Positions 1-6,788 of a stretch of 20,053 bases of DNA are shown piece by piece; the first letter of the stretch is position 1, and each line of letters opens with the position of its first letter. The notes under the pieces were generated by a model, which saw nothing but the letters and a program-made list of their open reading frames with translations, was not told where the DNA came from and did not search any database. This DNA comes from Bacteroidales bacterium (lineage in GTDB: Bacteria; Bacteroidota; Bacteroidia; Bacteroidales; UBA932): positions 1 to 20,053 of the forward strand of contig JAILDI010000078.1 in the NCBI GenBank assembly GCA_024689525.1, written 5' to 3'. Made by a program: the position numbers and the translations under genes.

Positions 1-890
1 GTGTAGATTCTGGCGAACTTCGTAATGAAGCTCTCGCTGCGGGACTTGTGTTCCGTGGCGTGCTCCACCAGTTCGAGGATTTTCGATGCCGTGGACTCGC
101 CGAACTCCTTGGTCGTGCGCACTTTAAGCACACCCGTGAGGTTCACGCAACCGGAGAGGATTTCGTCGCCCGCGTTAATGCTGCGGGGCACGCTCTCGCC
201 GGTCAGCGCCACGGTGTCCAGGCTGGAAGCGCCCTCAAGGACGATTCCGTCCAGCGGCACCTTCTCCCCGGGCTTGACGATGATTATTGTGCCGATGGGC
301 ACGTCGGCGGGATTCCGGTCTTCAGGGGAACCTGCAGCGCCGACATCGATATGTACAATATCAGGCCTGATATCCATCAAATGGCCGATGCTCCTGCGGC
401 TGCGGCCCTCCGCGATGCCCTCGAACATCTCGCCCAACTGGAAGAACAGCATCACGAACACGGCCTCCGGGAACTGCGCCTCGGCACCGGGCATAAAGCC
501 GATGCCCAGCGCGCCCAGAGTAGCCACGCTCATCAGGAAGTCCTCGCTGAGCGCCTCCCCGTGCACCAGCCCCTCGGCCGCCTCCTTCAGGGTTTCCCAA
601 CCCACGACGAGGTATGGAACAAGATATATAAGAAGGTACGCCCACGTGGGTAGCTGCGTGTTCTTTTCAATGATCACCGCCGCAATCAGCAGCACTGTGG
701 CCACACCGATCTTGATGGCGGTTTCCTTTACGCCCCCATCCTCGTGATGGTGATGATGCTCATGGCCGCCGTGGTGGTCGTGATGCCCTTCGTGCTCTTC
801 GTGATGGTGATGATGGTGCTCGTGGCCGCCGTGGTGATGCCCGTGCTCCTCGTGGCAGTCGCAGTGCTCGTGTGTATGATCGTGTGCCAT
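1..890 (-). CDS. Heavy-metal P1B-type ATPase (Zn/Cd exporter type), N-terminal part, truncated by window edge
   Basis: The gene starts at the ATG at 890-888 and runs off the window at base 1, giving 296 full codons. Residues 3-49 contain 27 histidines in runs, plus a C-D-C at 10-12. No GMxCxxC heavy-metal-associated domain is seen, so the His tail appears to take its place. Membrane segments follow at about 58-75 and 83-98. The segment SEDFLMSVATLGA (115-127) and a further helix before FQLGEMFEG are typical of ZntA/CadA-like pumps. The actuator-domain motif TGES is at 230-233, followed by VPR. The phosphorylation (DKTGT) and nucleotide-binding domains would lie beyond the window. Family members export Zn2+, Cd2+ or Pb2+ from the cytoplasm using ATP; the exact metal is inferred, although a His-rich tail favours zinc. 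The gene is divergent from the RAYT-comF-ispE cluster. Confidence 0.93.
   Translation of the reverse strand, partial: MAHDHTHEHCDCHEEHGHHHGGHEHHHHHHEEHEGHHDHHGGHEHHHHHEDGGVKETAIKIGVATVLLIAAVIIEKNTQLPTWAYLLIYLVPYLVVGWETLKEAAEGLVHGEALSEDFLMSVATLGALGIGFMPGAEAQFPEAVFVMLFFQLGEMFEGIAEGRSRRSIGHLMDIRPDIVHIDVGAAGSPEDRNPADVPIGTIIIVKPGEKVPLDGIVLEGASSLDTVALTGESVPRSINAGDEILSGCVNLTGVLKVRTTKEFGESTASKILELVEHATEHKSRSESFITKFARIY
738..839 (-). repeat. Degenerate tandem repeat encoding the two His-rich blocks of the P-type ATPase
   Basis: Read on the minus strand, two copies of a roughly 55-base unit encode HHHGGHEHHHHHHEE (residues 18-32) and HDHHGGHEHHHHHED (37-51). The shared DNA core reads CACCACGGCGGCCA, then GAGCA, then CAT/CAC codons. 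The copies differ at synonymous positions. This is likely an internal duplication that lengthened the metal-binding tail, and it may vary in length between strains. Confidence 0.7.
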
Positions 891-911
891 AATTGTATCG
901 TTTTACTGCTG

Positions 912-948
912 CAAAGGTACCGCATCCTTTCTGCAACCGGGTTGCAAA
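912..948 (-). promoter_or_regulatory. Likely promoter of the P-type ATPase, with an embedded 7-1-7 palindrome
   Basis: On the minus strand TACCTTTG (plus positions 912-919) matches the Bacteroidota -7 consensus TAnnTTTG and lies 21 nt before the ATG. A TTTG at 945-948 could be the -33 element, but the spacer is 25 nt rather than the usual 19-21. The perfect inverted repeat TGCAACC-G-GGTTGCA occupies 932-946, inside this spacer. Fur-family operators such as those of Zur have 7-1-7 geometry, so this is a candidate metal-responsive operator. The regulator's identity is inference. Confidence 0.55.
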
Positions 949-998
949 GTTTTGCGCGTAAAGTGGAAGTGGCTGATACACAGCGAATTGCTGATTTT

Positions 999-1021
999 AA
1001 ATGCGGCAAACCGCCGCATTT
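999..1021 (+). terminator. Perfect 9-bp hairpin followed by GGTTTTT; terminator-like or REP-like
   Basis: AAATGCGGC (999-1007), loop AAACC and GCCGCATTT (1013-1021) form a 9-bp stem, then GGTTTTTAC on the plus strand. It looks like a rho-independent terminator for plus-strand transcripts. However, no plus-strand gene lies upstream within the window, because the flanking gene is on the minus strand. It may block antisense transcription, or be one of the palindromes associated with the neighbouring RAYT gene. Confidence 0.4.
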
Positions 1022-1074
1022 GGTTTTTACATCTGATTATGAATCAATGAGTTGCATTTTACGAGGCAAAAGTC

Positions 1075-1106
1075 TTTGCTTTTGTGGGATTGTTTTCTCA
1101 CCTTTG
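1075..1106 (+). promoter_or_regulatory. Probable promoter for the RAYT-comF transcript
   Basis: TTTG at 1075-1078, a 20-nt spacer and CACCTTTG at 1099-1106 match the Bacteroidota -33/-7 pattern (TTTG, 19-21 nt, TAnnTTTG) with one mismatch. The start site would be near 1113, giving a leader of about 117 nt before the RAYT ATG. That leader contains the palindromes at 1120-1142 and 1213-1233. Confidence 0.4.
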
Positions 1107-1212
1107 TATTCACTGTGCAGCGCTCATATTAACCCGGAGCGCGCCCTGAAAGCAGCGGGGGTGGCCATACGTGGGAAAGGACTGGTTACAATCGCGTTAT
1201 TCAGGTCTGGCT

Positions 1213-1233
1213 CCATAACAGTTTTTGTTATGG
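1213..1233 (+). promoter_or_regulatory. Inverted repeat covering the RAYT start codon
   Basis: CCATAAC (1213-1219) and GTTATGG (1227-1233) are perfect complements separated by AGTTTTT. The second arm contains the ATG at 1230-1232. In the mRNA this would put the start codon in a 7-bp stem, suggesting translational damping or self-regulation by the HUH protein. The structure is seen directly; the role is inferred. Confidence 0.5.
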
Positions 1234-2147
1234 ACGGAAAAAGAAGGGTGTTCAGTGACACCCTGAACCATTGTTACCAAAGAGCTGCGGAGCAGGTTCT
1301 CCTGTTCTACACAGTCAGTGATTTCCTGTCATTTTTCACACTCGTTTGTGTACAAGCGAGAAGGTATAACGTACGTCTTGTTATGTTATGCCTTATGTTC
1401 GATCACTTTCACGCATCTACCAAATCTGCGTCGAAACGCATCTTGTCAACGTTCATCCAAACTTGCACAAGGTTGTATTCACTACAAAGCAATACACTTT
1501 GCAATAGAAAGGGGCCATTGTTCAGTCACAATTTCGGCAGCGCGCCGAAACGGACCGGTAAGAAAGAGCGGGACAACATCATCTACGTGGGCAACAACCC
1601 GGTGGAGCGGCTGCTGGTGAAAAGGGCGGAGGAGTACAGGTGGAACTTCCTGGCCTATGCCAAGAGCGACCATCCGTTCTCGGAGCCGCTGATTATCAGG
1701 CGAGCATCCTGGCCGATGCAGAAGGCCGTGAAGGAAGTGAAGGCCTTCCACGCGGCCGGGCAGTATCTGTCGTACAAGGTGCTGCAGAGGCTGTTCGAGC
1801 CGCTGGAACGCAAGGAGCGGGAGCAACTGGTCGATTTCATAATCGTCACTTTCAACGTGATTGATTATGAGGAAGCCATCAGGTATTTCGGCTCGTATGA
1901 GAATATGTTGGAGGCGATGCATGTCACCACGGGGCGGGAGTACGACGTGAATGAAAAGTTCACCGGATGGGCCGATGACGGATACCCCAAACTGGTGCAA
2001 ATGGTCTTAAGGAAAACCGGCCTCAAGGATATCCACGATATGTTTAAGTACAGCGAGGCAAAGCGGCGGAAGCTATTCGATTTCCTGAAAGACCGCACTT
2101 CGGCCACGGACCAGCAGGTAGCTAACTTTCTGAGAATCAAGATATGA
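1230..2147 (+). CDS. RAYT-like HUH transposase-family protein (Y1_Tnp domain)
   Basis: This 305-residue protein resembles REP-associated tyrosine transposases (RAYT, IS200/IS605-like Y1_Tnp). The start at 1230 is chosen because MDGKRRVFSDTLNHCYQR matches the usual family N-terminus and the in-frame sequence upstream is not protein-like. Residues 59-61 (H-F-H in LMFDHFHA) form the metal-binding HUH motif. Y83 in TCTRLYSLQ is the candidate nucleophile. KGPLFSHNFGSAPK (94-107) and IIYVGNNPVERLL (117-129) are conserved-looking segments, and a C-terminal helical region (about 255-305) could be an HTH. RAYTs are single-copy HUH endonucleases linked to REP-type palindromes and usually do not form complete insertion sequences; no terminal repeats were identified here. 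The stop overlaps the comF start by 4 nt (ATGA). The first half is visibly more AT-rich than the second. Confidence 0.78.
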   Translation: MDGKRRVFSDTLNHCYQRAAEQVLLFYTVSDFLSFFTLVCVQARRYNVRLVMLCLMFDHFHASTKSASKRILSTFIQTCTRLYSLQSNTLCNRKGPLFSHNFGSAPKRTGKKERDNIIYVGNNPVERLLVKRAEEYRWNFLAYAKSDHPFSEPLIIRRASWPMQKAVKEVKAFHAAGQYLSYKVLQRLFEPLERKEREQLVDFIIVTFNVIDYEEAIRYFGSYENMLEAMHVTTGREYDVNEKFTGWADDGYPKLVQMVLRKTGLKDIHDMFKYSEAKRRKLFDFLKDRTSATDQQVANFLRIKI

Positions 2148-2893
2148 GACGAATTGCGGCTCGTGAAGCAATCGCATCGTTCCTGCACGCGGCGCTGGAT
2201 TTCCTGCTGCCGCGGCAGTGCATCGTGTGCGGGCGCTACCTGGGCCTGCAGGAGAAGCATCTGTGCCTCCACTGCCAGGCTGATCTGCCCTTCACCCGCA
2301 ACTGGCTGATGAAGCACAATCCGATGGCAGATCAGTTCAATGCCCTTTTGGAACAGATTAAGCCGGAACCGTACTATGAACCCTACGCGAATGCGGCAGC
2401 GCTGCTGTTTTACCGCGGCGACAGCCCTTATAGCCGCATCCCCCAGGCGCTGAAATATGGCGGGAACATCGCTGCGGGCCGATATTTCGCCGCAATGCTG
2501 GGCGCAGCGATGGCGCAGCAGCCGCACTGGCAGGATGTTGACACGGTGATTCCGGTACCGCTGCACTGGCGCCGAAAGCACGCCCGCGGATACAATCAGG
2601 CAGAGATAATCGCCGCGGAGCTGGCTAAGGCCCTTGGCGCAACACTATGTCCCAAAGCCCTTAAACGCGTCCGCCGCACTAAAAGCCAGACAAGCCTTAA
2701 AGCCGAGGACCGCCTCAAGAACGTGAGCGGCGTCTTTGCCGTAAATCACCTCCCAGACAATCCCGGGCACGTGCTTCTGGTCGATGACACCTTCACTACC
2801 GGCGCCACGTTGGCTACCTGCTACGAGGCGGTCAGGAGCGTCATCGGCCCATCGACACATATCTCCATCGCCACCCTGTCGGCCGTGTACTAG
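2144..2893 (+). CDS. comF: ComF family phosphoribosyltransferase-like protein
   Basis: At 249 aa it has the usual ComF length and layout. The N-terminal zinc ribbon has C26-x2-C29 and C41-x2-C44. VIPVPLHWRRKHARGYNQAE (135-154) is the classic ComF core. The PRPP-loop-like VDDTFTTGAT (213-222) belongs to the type I phosphoribosyltransferase fold. ComF is needed for DNA uptake in naturally competent bacteria and links to primosome and ssDNA handling; in Bacteroidota its role is largely untested. The ATG at 2144 overlaps the RAYT stop, implying translational coupling, and ispE follows 45 nt downstream. The assignment is firm, the process it serves is not. Confidence 0.93.
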   Translation: MRRIAAREAIASFLHAALDFLLPRQCIVCGRYLGLQEKHLCLHCQADLPFTRNWLMKHNPMADQFNALLEQIKPEPYYEPYANAAALLFYRGDSPYSRIPQALKYGGNIAAGRYFAAMLGAAMAQQPHWQDVDTVIPVPLHWRRKHARGYNQAEIIAAELAKALGATLCPKALKRVRRTKSQTSLKAEDRLKNVSGVFAVNHLPDNPGHVLLVDDTFTTGATLATCYEAVRSVIGPSTHISIATLSAVY

Positions 2894-2925
2894 TTTGCAA
2901 AAAAGCGGGAAAAACGCTATCTTGC
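2894..2925 (+). promoter_or_regulatory. Probable ispE promoter
   Basis: TTTG (2894-2897), a 20-nt spacer and TATCTTGC (2918-2925) resemble the Bacteroidota -33/-7 pair; the -7 departs from TAnnTTTG in its last bases. The predicted start site near 2932 leaves a leader of under 10 nt before the ATG at 2939. It begins immediately after the comF stop, so ispE can be expressed independently of RAYT-comF. Confidence 0.45.
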
Positions 2926-2938
2926 GAAAAAAGAAAGT

Positions 2939-3772
2939 ATGATTCTCCATCCGGGGGTAAAGATAAATCTGGGGCTTAACATCCTGCGCAAGCGGCCCGA
3001 CGGCTATCACGACCTTGAGACGCTGTTCGTCCCCGTGTCGTCGCTGCACGACACGCTCGAGGTTGTCACCGGAGAGGGCTATGGCACTACGGCGGACCAT
3101 ATTTGCGAGGCCTATGAGCCTGCCCAGCGGGAGCAGGCGATATTGGCCGATGGCAAATTGATGATTACCGTAGCCCGGCGGGAAGGCGTCCACTGGGACC
3201 CGCTCCACGACCTCTGCGCCAAGGCGTATTACCTTCTGGCAGAGGACTTTAAGCTCCCGCCGCTGAAGATCTTCCTGGAAAAGAACTCACCCGTGGGGGC
3301 CGGCTTGGGAGGGGGATCGGCCGATGCCGCCTTCACCCTGCGCGCAATCGACCAGCTCTGCGGCCTGGGCTTGTCCGATGCCGCGCTTGCGTCCTACGCG
3401 GCCAGGCTCGGCGCCGACTGTCCCTTCTTTATTTACAACAGGCCGATGTTCGCCTCCGGCCGCGGCGAAATCCTGGAGGAGTTCGACCTTGGGCTCCCGT
3501 TCCGCGTGGAACTGGTGATTCCGGAGGGCATATCGGTATCGACCAAAGAGGCTTACCGCGGAGTCACCCCGGCCCTGCCGCCGATTCCACTGCGGGAGGT
3601 GCTGCAGAGCCCATCGACCTGGAAAGAAAACCTTCGCAACGACTTCGAAGCCTCCGTCTTCCGCCGCCATCCTGAACTCGCCGCTCTCAAAGCCGACCTC
3701 TACGCCCGCGGCGCCTTCTACGCCGCCATGTCCGGCAGCGGCTCGGCCCTCTTCGGCCTGTTCGAGCGGTAA
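2939..3772 (+). CDS. ispE: 4-diphosphocytidyl-2-C-methyl-D-erythritol kinase
   Basis: This GHMP kinase phosphorylates CDP-ME at the 2-OH using ATP, a step of the non-mevalonate (MEP) isoprenoid pathway in the cytoplasm. The 277-residue length is normal. Visible motifs are the N-terminal PGVKINLGLNI (5-15) with K8 and N10, followed by KRPDGYHDLET; the ATP-binding glycine loop PVGAGLGGGSADAA (118-131); GADCPFF (158-164) with the expected catalytic Asp160; and motif 3 AAMSGSGSALFG (262-273). The start at 2939 gives the family-typical MILHPG beginning. It is the last gene of the plus-strand cluster and is followed by a hairpin at 3816-3840. Confidence 0.96.
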   Translation: MILHPGVKINLGLNILRKRPDGYHDLETLFVPVSSLHDTLEVVTGEGYGTTADHICEAYEPAQREQAILADGKLMITVARREGVHWDPLHDLCAKAYYLLAEDFKLPPLKIFLEKNSPVGAGLGGGSADAAFTLRAIDQLCGLGLSDAALASYAARLGADCPFFIYNRPMFASGRGEILEEFDLGLPFRVELVIPEGISVSTKEAYRGVTPALPPIPLREVLQSPSTWKENLRNDFEASVFRRHPELAALKADLYARGAFYAAMSGSGSALFGLFER

Positions 3773-3815
3773 CCCGTAAAATGCAACGTGCTGAAAATAA
3801 GCGCGTTATACGAAA

Positions 3816-3840
3816 TTGACTCAGCAATCTGCCGAGTTGA
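3816..3840. terminator. Imperfect hairpin between convergent ispE and the regulator gene
   Basis: TTGACTCAGCA (3816-3826), loop ATC, TGCCGAGTTGA (3830-3840) pair over 11 positions with one A/C mismatch and two G-T wobbles. CTTTTC follows on the plus strand and AATTTCG on the minus strand. Its position between two converging genes fits a bidirectional terminator. A second small repeat, ATCTAT/ATAGAT (3870-3889), abuts the regulator's stop. The rest of the 116-bp gap shows nothing else. Confidence 0.5.
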
Positions 3841-3888
3841 CTTTTCATAATTCATTGAATGTCAATCACATCTATTTTACGCGATAGA

Positions 3889-6669
3889 TTAGAATCGTTG
3901 CAGGAAGTCGCTCAGATTGTCCTCGCGGGAGAGTTCAAGCTTTTTGCGAAGGCGATGCCGCGTCATTTCGACGCTGCGGATGGTGAGGTTCATCAAAGGG
4001 GCGATTTCCTTGGACGACAGGTCCATCTTAAGGTAGGCGCAGAGGCGGAGGTCGCCGCGGGATAGGGCAGGGAACTTCTGCGAGAGCCGTTTCAGGTAAT
4101 TGTCGTACACGAAATCGAAGTGCTGGGAGAATTTCTGCCAGTCGTCATCGTGTTCGATGTTTTCGCCGATTTCGCGGTGCAGGCGGCGCAGCAGGATTCG
4201 GCGCTGGTCGGCATCGGCCCCTTCCAATCTATACAGCTCCGAGTCGATGGACTGCAGCATCTGATTCTTCCTGATGACATTCATGGTCGATGCCGCCAGG
4301 TCGTCGGCCTGCTTCTGCATATCGTTCACAAGGCGCGCCTTTTCCATTTCGGCCTCCCTCTGGCGGGTGAGTTCCTGCGCGCGCCTGTCGGACAGGACCC
4401 GGATGACCCGGGACAGCCCCCAGAGCGCCACAACCAGCAGAATGGCGTATACCAGATACATCCAGACGCTCCGGTACCAGGGCACCGCAATGCGCAGTAC
4501 GACACTGTCGGCAGATATTTCCCCGGTGCCGGCAATCCGCGCTTCCACGCGGAAAGTATACGTCCCCGGGGGAAGTTTGGTGTACTCCCTGCTGTTATCG
4601 CTGCGGAACCCGGTCCAGTCCCGGTCGAAGCCCTCCATAAAGCAGCGGTACTCCACGGCCTCGTCGGATGAAAACTCCGGGCACACGAACATGAAACGCA
4701 CGGAATGGCTGCCCGGCCCCAGGCGGATCTCCCCGCCGGCAACGGGCTTGCGGGAAGCCAGGAGCGTCGTTTCCCCTCCGCCTTCCGTAAGCGTCACTTC
4801 CCTTATATACAAGGGGAAGCCGCTGGCCGATGTCTGACCGAGCCGATCCGTGCGGATGAGCGAAAAACCGTCCTCCGTGTTCACCATCAGCATATTCTCG
4901 TTCAGGAAGGTGTTATTGTCGAAGCCCAGGATGCGTCGACGGCAAAGCCTGCGCAGCCGCAGCGTGTCCAGCACGCCGTTGCGCTCCAGCCCCTGTACGC
5001 TGCCGGAGGAGAAGAACCGCTGCCCGCCCGGGCTCTCCGTGAGCATCACCACCAGTGGCGTTCCCTTGAACGGGCGGTTGACGTCATTGTCCCAATGTGC
5101 CTTGCCGGTAGCGTCATCGAAACTGAAGAAACCGCCCTCGGTTGTGAATACGATACCCTTGCTGTAGTGGTTGGGGTAAATATTATGGGCCGTGGGGAAG
5201 CCATCGGCCTCCGTGCACTGCTCCACCTTCTCCACTTTGTCCATCCCGTCGCTGAAACTCAGCCGGAACAGGCCCTTCACCCAGTGGCCGAGCCAAACCC
5301 GCCCGTCAGGGGCCTCCGCGAAGGATTTCGACGCATCGTCGAAGCCGGAAGGGTAGCCGGCGAGGCGCCATCGACCCTTCTCCTGATGCAGGACATACAG
5401 GCGCTCATAAGTGCTGCCCAGCAGATACCCGGGATGCGAAGCCAGCGCCTCCACGCGCCAGGACCCGTTGAGGGGGATGTTGTCCTGCTTGCCATCGTCA
5501 TAAAAAATGCGCAGCCCCTTGTCATGACTGCATATAAGTGCATTGCCGATGACGTCCAGCGACCACACCTGCCAGCGGATGTCGCGAACCGCCTCCACCG
5601 GGTTGTCCAGTTGCTCCGGAGAACCGTCGTAGTCCAGGAAAAACAGGCCCTGGTTGGTTCCCAGGTATAATTTATTGCCGAATCGGGCCGATGCATACCC
5701 GGCGCCGTACCGGTCCTCCCCGCCGAACATATCCCACACCGGCTCGTTCAGAAGCACCTGGTCGATGCCGTTGTTCAGGCCAAGCCACAGGTTGCCGGCG
5801 CGGTCGAATTCCGTGCTCAGTATGGTGTTTCTCTGAAGTCCGGCCTCAGTGTCCAGATGCAGGACGTCCCCGTCCTTCATATTATATACGAACAGCCCCT
5901 CCGTCACCGTGCCCAGCGCAAGCATATCGTCCCTCAGAGCCGCGCAGAAGACATTGTTCGACAGAAAGGGAATGGTCGATTTCTTAATCTCATCGCCCTC
6001 CAGACGCATTATGCCACGGGATTCAGTCACAAGGAGGACCTCCTGCCCGGAGTCCAGTATCGCCCTAACGTTCATCCCCGACGGGAGCGCGCAAATCTTT
6101 TCCGGATCACCCTCTGCGCGTAGCGAATAAACTCCGTCATTGCGCACGGCAAACAGCAGGCGGCTTCCGATCCGGTTCATGCAGTCGATCTTTCCGTCAA
6201 AGGAGAGACTCCTGGTTTCCGTCTCTGACAGTATGCGAATATGCTGGTTCTCCTGCAGTACAACAAGATCTCCCAGAGCGTGTATCCCCCAGATCTCACC
6301 CAGGTGCGGCAAAGGAAGGCTGTCCAGAAGGGGAGTATACCTGAAACCCCCGTCAATCAAGGAAAAACTTCCGGCCTCATCGGATGCCCCGGCCAGAAGG
6401 CGATCCGTCCCGGCATCATAGCTGAGGGATCGCACATCCGTGAGATTGTTCACCCGGTACAGCCACCAGTGGGCGCCGTCATATTCCAAAACGCCCTCGC
6501 TGTTGGCAAAGTACATGCTCCCTGAGCCGCCCTGAACCACCTTCCAGTTCTGGGCTCCGGCCCTGTACACCTTCCTGGAGAAGTTGCGGATTTCCGGACG
6601 GAAAGCAAGGGCGTCCATTGGAAATACCAGCAACAATAATAGCAATATGTTGAGGTTGAATTTTTTCAT
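3889..6669 (-). CDS. SusR-like membrane-spanning transcriptional regulator (Reg_prop repeats, Y_Y_Y domain, HTH)
   Basis: This 926-aa protein has a hydrophobic signal segment (6-22) and a long periplasmic part of Reg_prop-type beta-propeller repeats, for example NLWLGLNNGIDQV (293-305), LYLGTNQGLFFL (334-345) and VWLGHWVKGLFRL (458-470). A triple-tyrosine (Y_Y_Y) domain follows at about 650-728, ending KLPPGTYTFRVEA. One membrane helix lies at about 734-752, then a charged coiled coil (762-815). The C-terminal LuxR/GerE-like HTH (865-926) includes LSRGDLRLCAYLKM and SSKEIAPLMNLTIRSVEMTR. There is no histidine kinase or receiver domain, so signal sensing and DNA binding are in one chain, as in SusR-type regulators. 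It is divergent from susC, and oligosaccharide sensing with activation of that operon is the natural inference. Confidence 0.88.
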   Translation of the reverse strand: MKKFNLNILLLLLLVFPMDALAFRPEIRNFSRKVYRAGAQNWKVVQGGSGSMYFANSEGVLEYDGAHWWLYRVNNLTDVRSLSYDAGTDRLLAGASDEAGSFSLIDGGFRYTPLLDSLPLPHLGEIWGIHALGDLVVLQENQHIRILSETETRSLSFDGKIDCMNRIGSRLLFAVRNDGVYSLRAEGDPEKICALPSGMNVRAILDSGQEVLLVTESRGIMRLEGDEIKKSTIPFLSNNVFCAALRDDMLALGTVTEGLFVYNMKDGDVLHLDTEAGLQRNTILSTEFDRAGNLWLGLNNGIDQVLLNEPVWDMFGGEDRYGAGYASARFGNKLYLGTNQGLFFLDYDGSPEQLDNPVEAVRDIRWQVWSLDVIGNALICSHDKGLRIFYDDGKQDNIPLNGSWRVEALASHPGYLLGSTYERLYVLHQEKGRWRLAGYPSGFDDASKSFAEAPDGRVWLGHWVKGLFRLSFSDGMDKVEKVEQCTEADGFPTAHNIYPNHYSKGIVFTTEGGFFSFDDATGKAHWDNDVNRPFKGTPLVVMLTESPGGQRFFSSGSVQGLERNGVLDTLRLRRLCRRRILGFDNNTFLNENMLMVNTEDGFSLIRTDRLGQTSASGFPLYIREVTLTEGGGETTLLASRKPVAGGEIRLGPGSHSVRFMFVCPEFSSDEAVEYRCFMEGFDRDWTGFRSDNSREYTKLPPGTYTFRVEARIAGTGEISADSVVLRIAVPWYRSVWMYLVYAILLVVALWGLSRVIRVLSDRRAQELTRQREAEMEKARLVNDMQKQADDLAASTMNVIRKNQMLQSIDSELYRLEGADADQRRILLRRLHREIGENIEHDDDWQKFSQHFDFVYDNYLKRLSQKFPALSRGDLRLCAYLKMDLSSKEIAPLMNLTIRSVEMTRHRLRKKLELSREDNLSDFLQRF

Positions 6670-6688
6670 CCCGTTTTAGTGTTGTGCA

Positions 6689-6719
6689 CAAAGGTAAATA
6701 AAATATTCAGATAATCAAT
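6689..6719 (-). promoter_or_regulatory. Probable promoter of the SusR-like regulator
   Basis: On the minus strand TACCTTTG (plus 6689-6696) exactly fits the TAnnTTTG -7 element and lies 19 nt upstream of the ATG at 6669. ATTG (plus 6716-6719) at a 19-nt spacing is a plausible -33. Confidence 0.55.
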
Positions 6720-6737
6720 ACTTTCCACAATCATTGT

Positions 6738-6788
6738 TGAGGTGTCGTGAAAATATTTTTTTAACGATGTTGAGTTTTTGTGAGGTGT
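6738..6788 (+). promoter_or_regulatory. TGAG-containing direct repeats upstream of susC: candidate regulator operator
   Basis: TGAGGTGT occurs twice (6738-6745 and 6781-6788), 43 bp apart, close to four helical turns. A third TGAG (TTGAGTTTTT) begins at 6771, one turn before the second copy. They lie between the divergent regulator and susC, just upstream of the susC -7 element. Direct repeats on one face of the helix are what a dimerising HTH activator would need. Binding by the SusR-like protein is inference. Confidence 0.35.

Larger units (their letters stand above)
891..1229. other. Non-coding divergent region, 339 bp, with several inverted repeats
   Basis: No credible coding sequence was found between the ATPase start and the RAYT start; an open frame that spans it from 744 has no protein-like character before 1230. 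It holds the ATPase promoter (912-948), a hairpin with arms AAATGCGGC and GCCGCATTT (999-1021), a weak CAAAAG/CTTTTG repeat (1067-1084), GCGCTC/GAGCGC with an 11-nt spacer (1120-1142), and CCATAAC/GTTATGG over the next start codon (1213-1233). A likely promoter for the plus-strand cluster is at 1075-1106. Confidence 0.7.

Noticed and set aside
738..839. Repeat block considered as a CRISPR-like or microsatellite array
   Set aside because: Only two degenerate units, in frame, encoding His-rich protein; there are no spacers.
999..1021. The hairpin as terminator of the P-type ATPase gene
   Set aside because: It lies upstream of that gene's start on the opposite side, so it cannot terminate that transcript.
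744..1229. The open frame leading into the RAYT-like gene extends upstream to an ATG at 744
   Set aside because: 744-890 is the complement of the His-rich ATPase coding region (a low-complexity Met/Val-rich shadow) and 891-1229 is AT-rich non-coding DNA with promoter elements. The family-like protein begins at 1230.
1230..2147. A complete IS200/IS605-type insertion sequence
   Set aside because: No subterminal hairpins at both ends, no tnpB or resolvase partner, and the gene overlaps comF, which fits a RAYT-like resident gene better.
1051..3787. Shared 13-mer: GTTGCATTTTACG (1051-1063) and its complement (3775-3787) flanking the RAYT-comF-ispE cluster
   Set aside because: It looked like possible element ends, but several chance 13-mer matches are expected in a window of this size, the flanks do not extend the match, and there is no target duplication.
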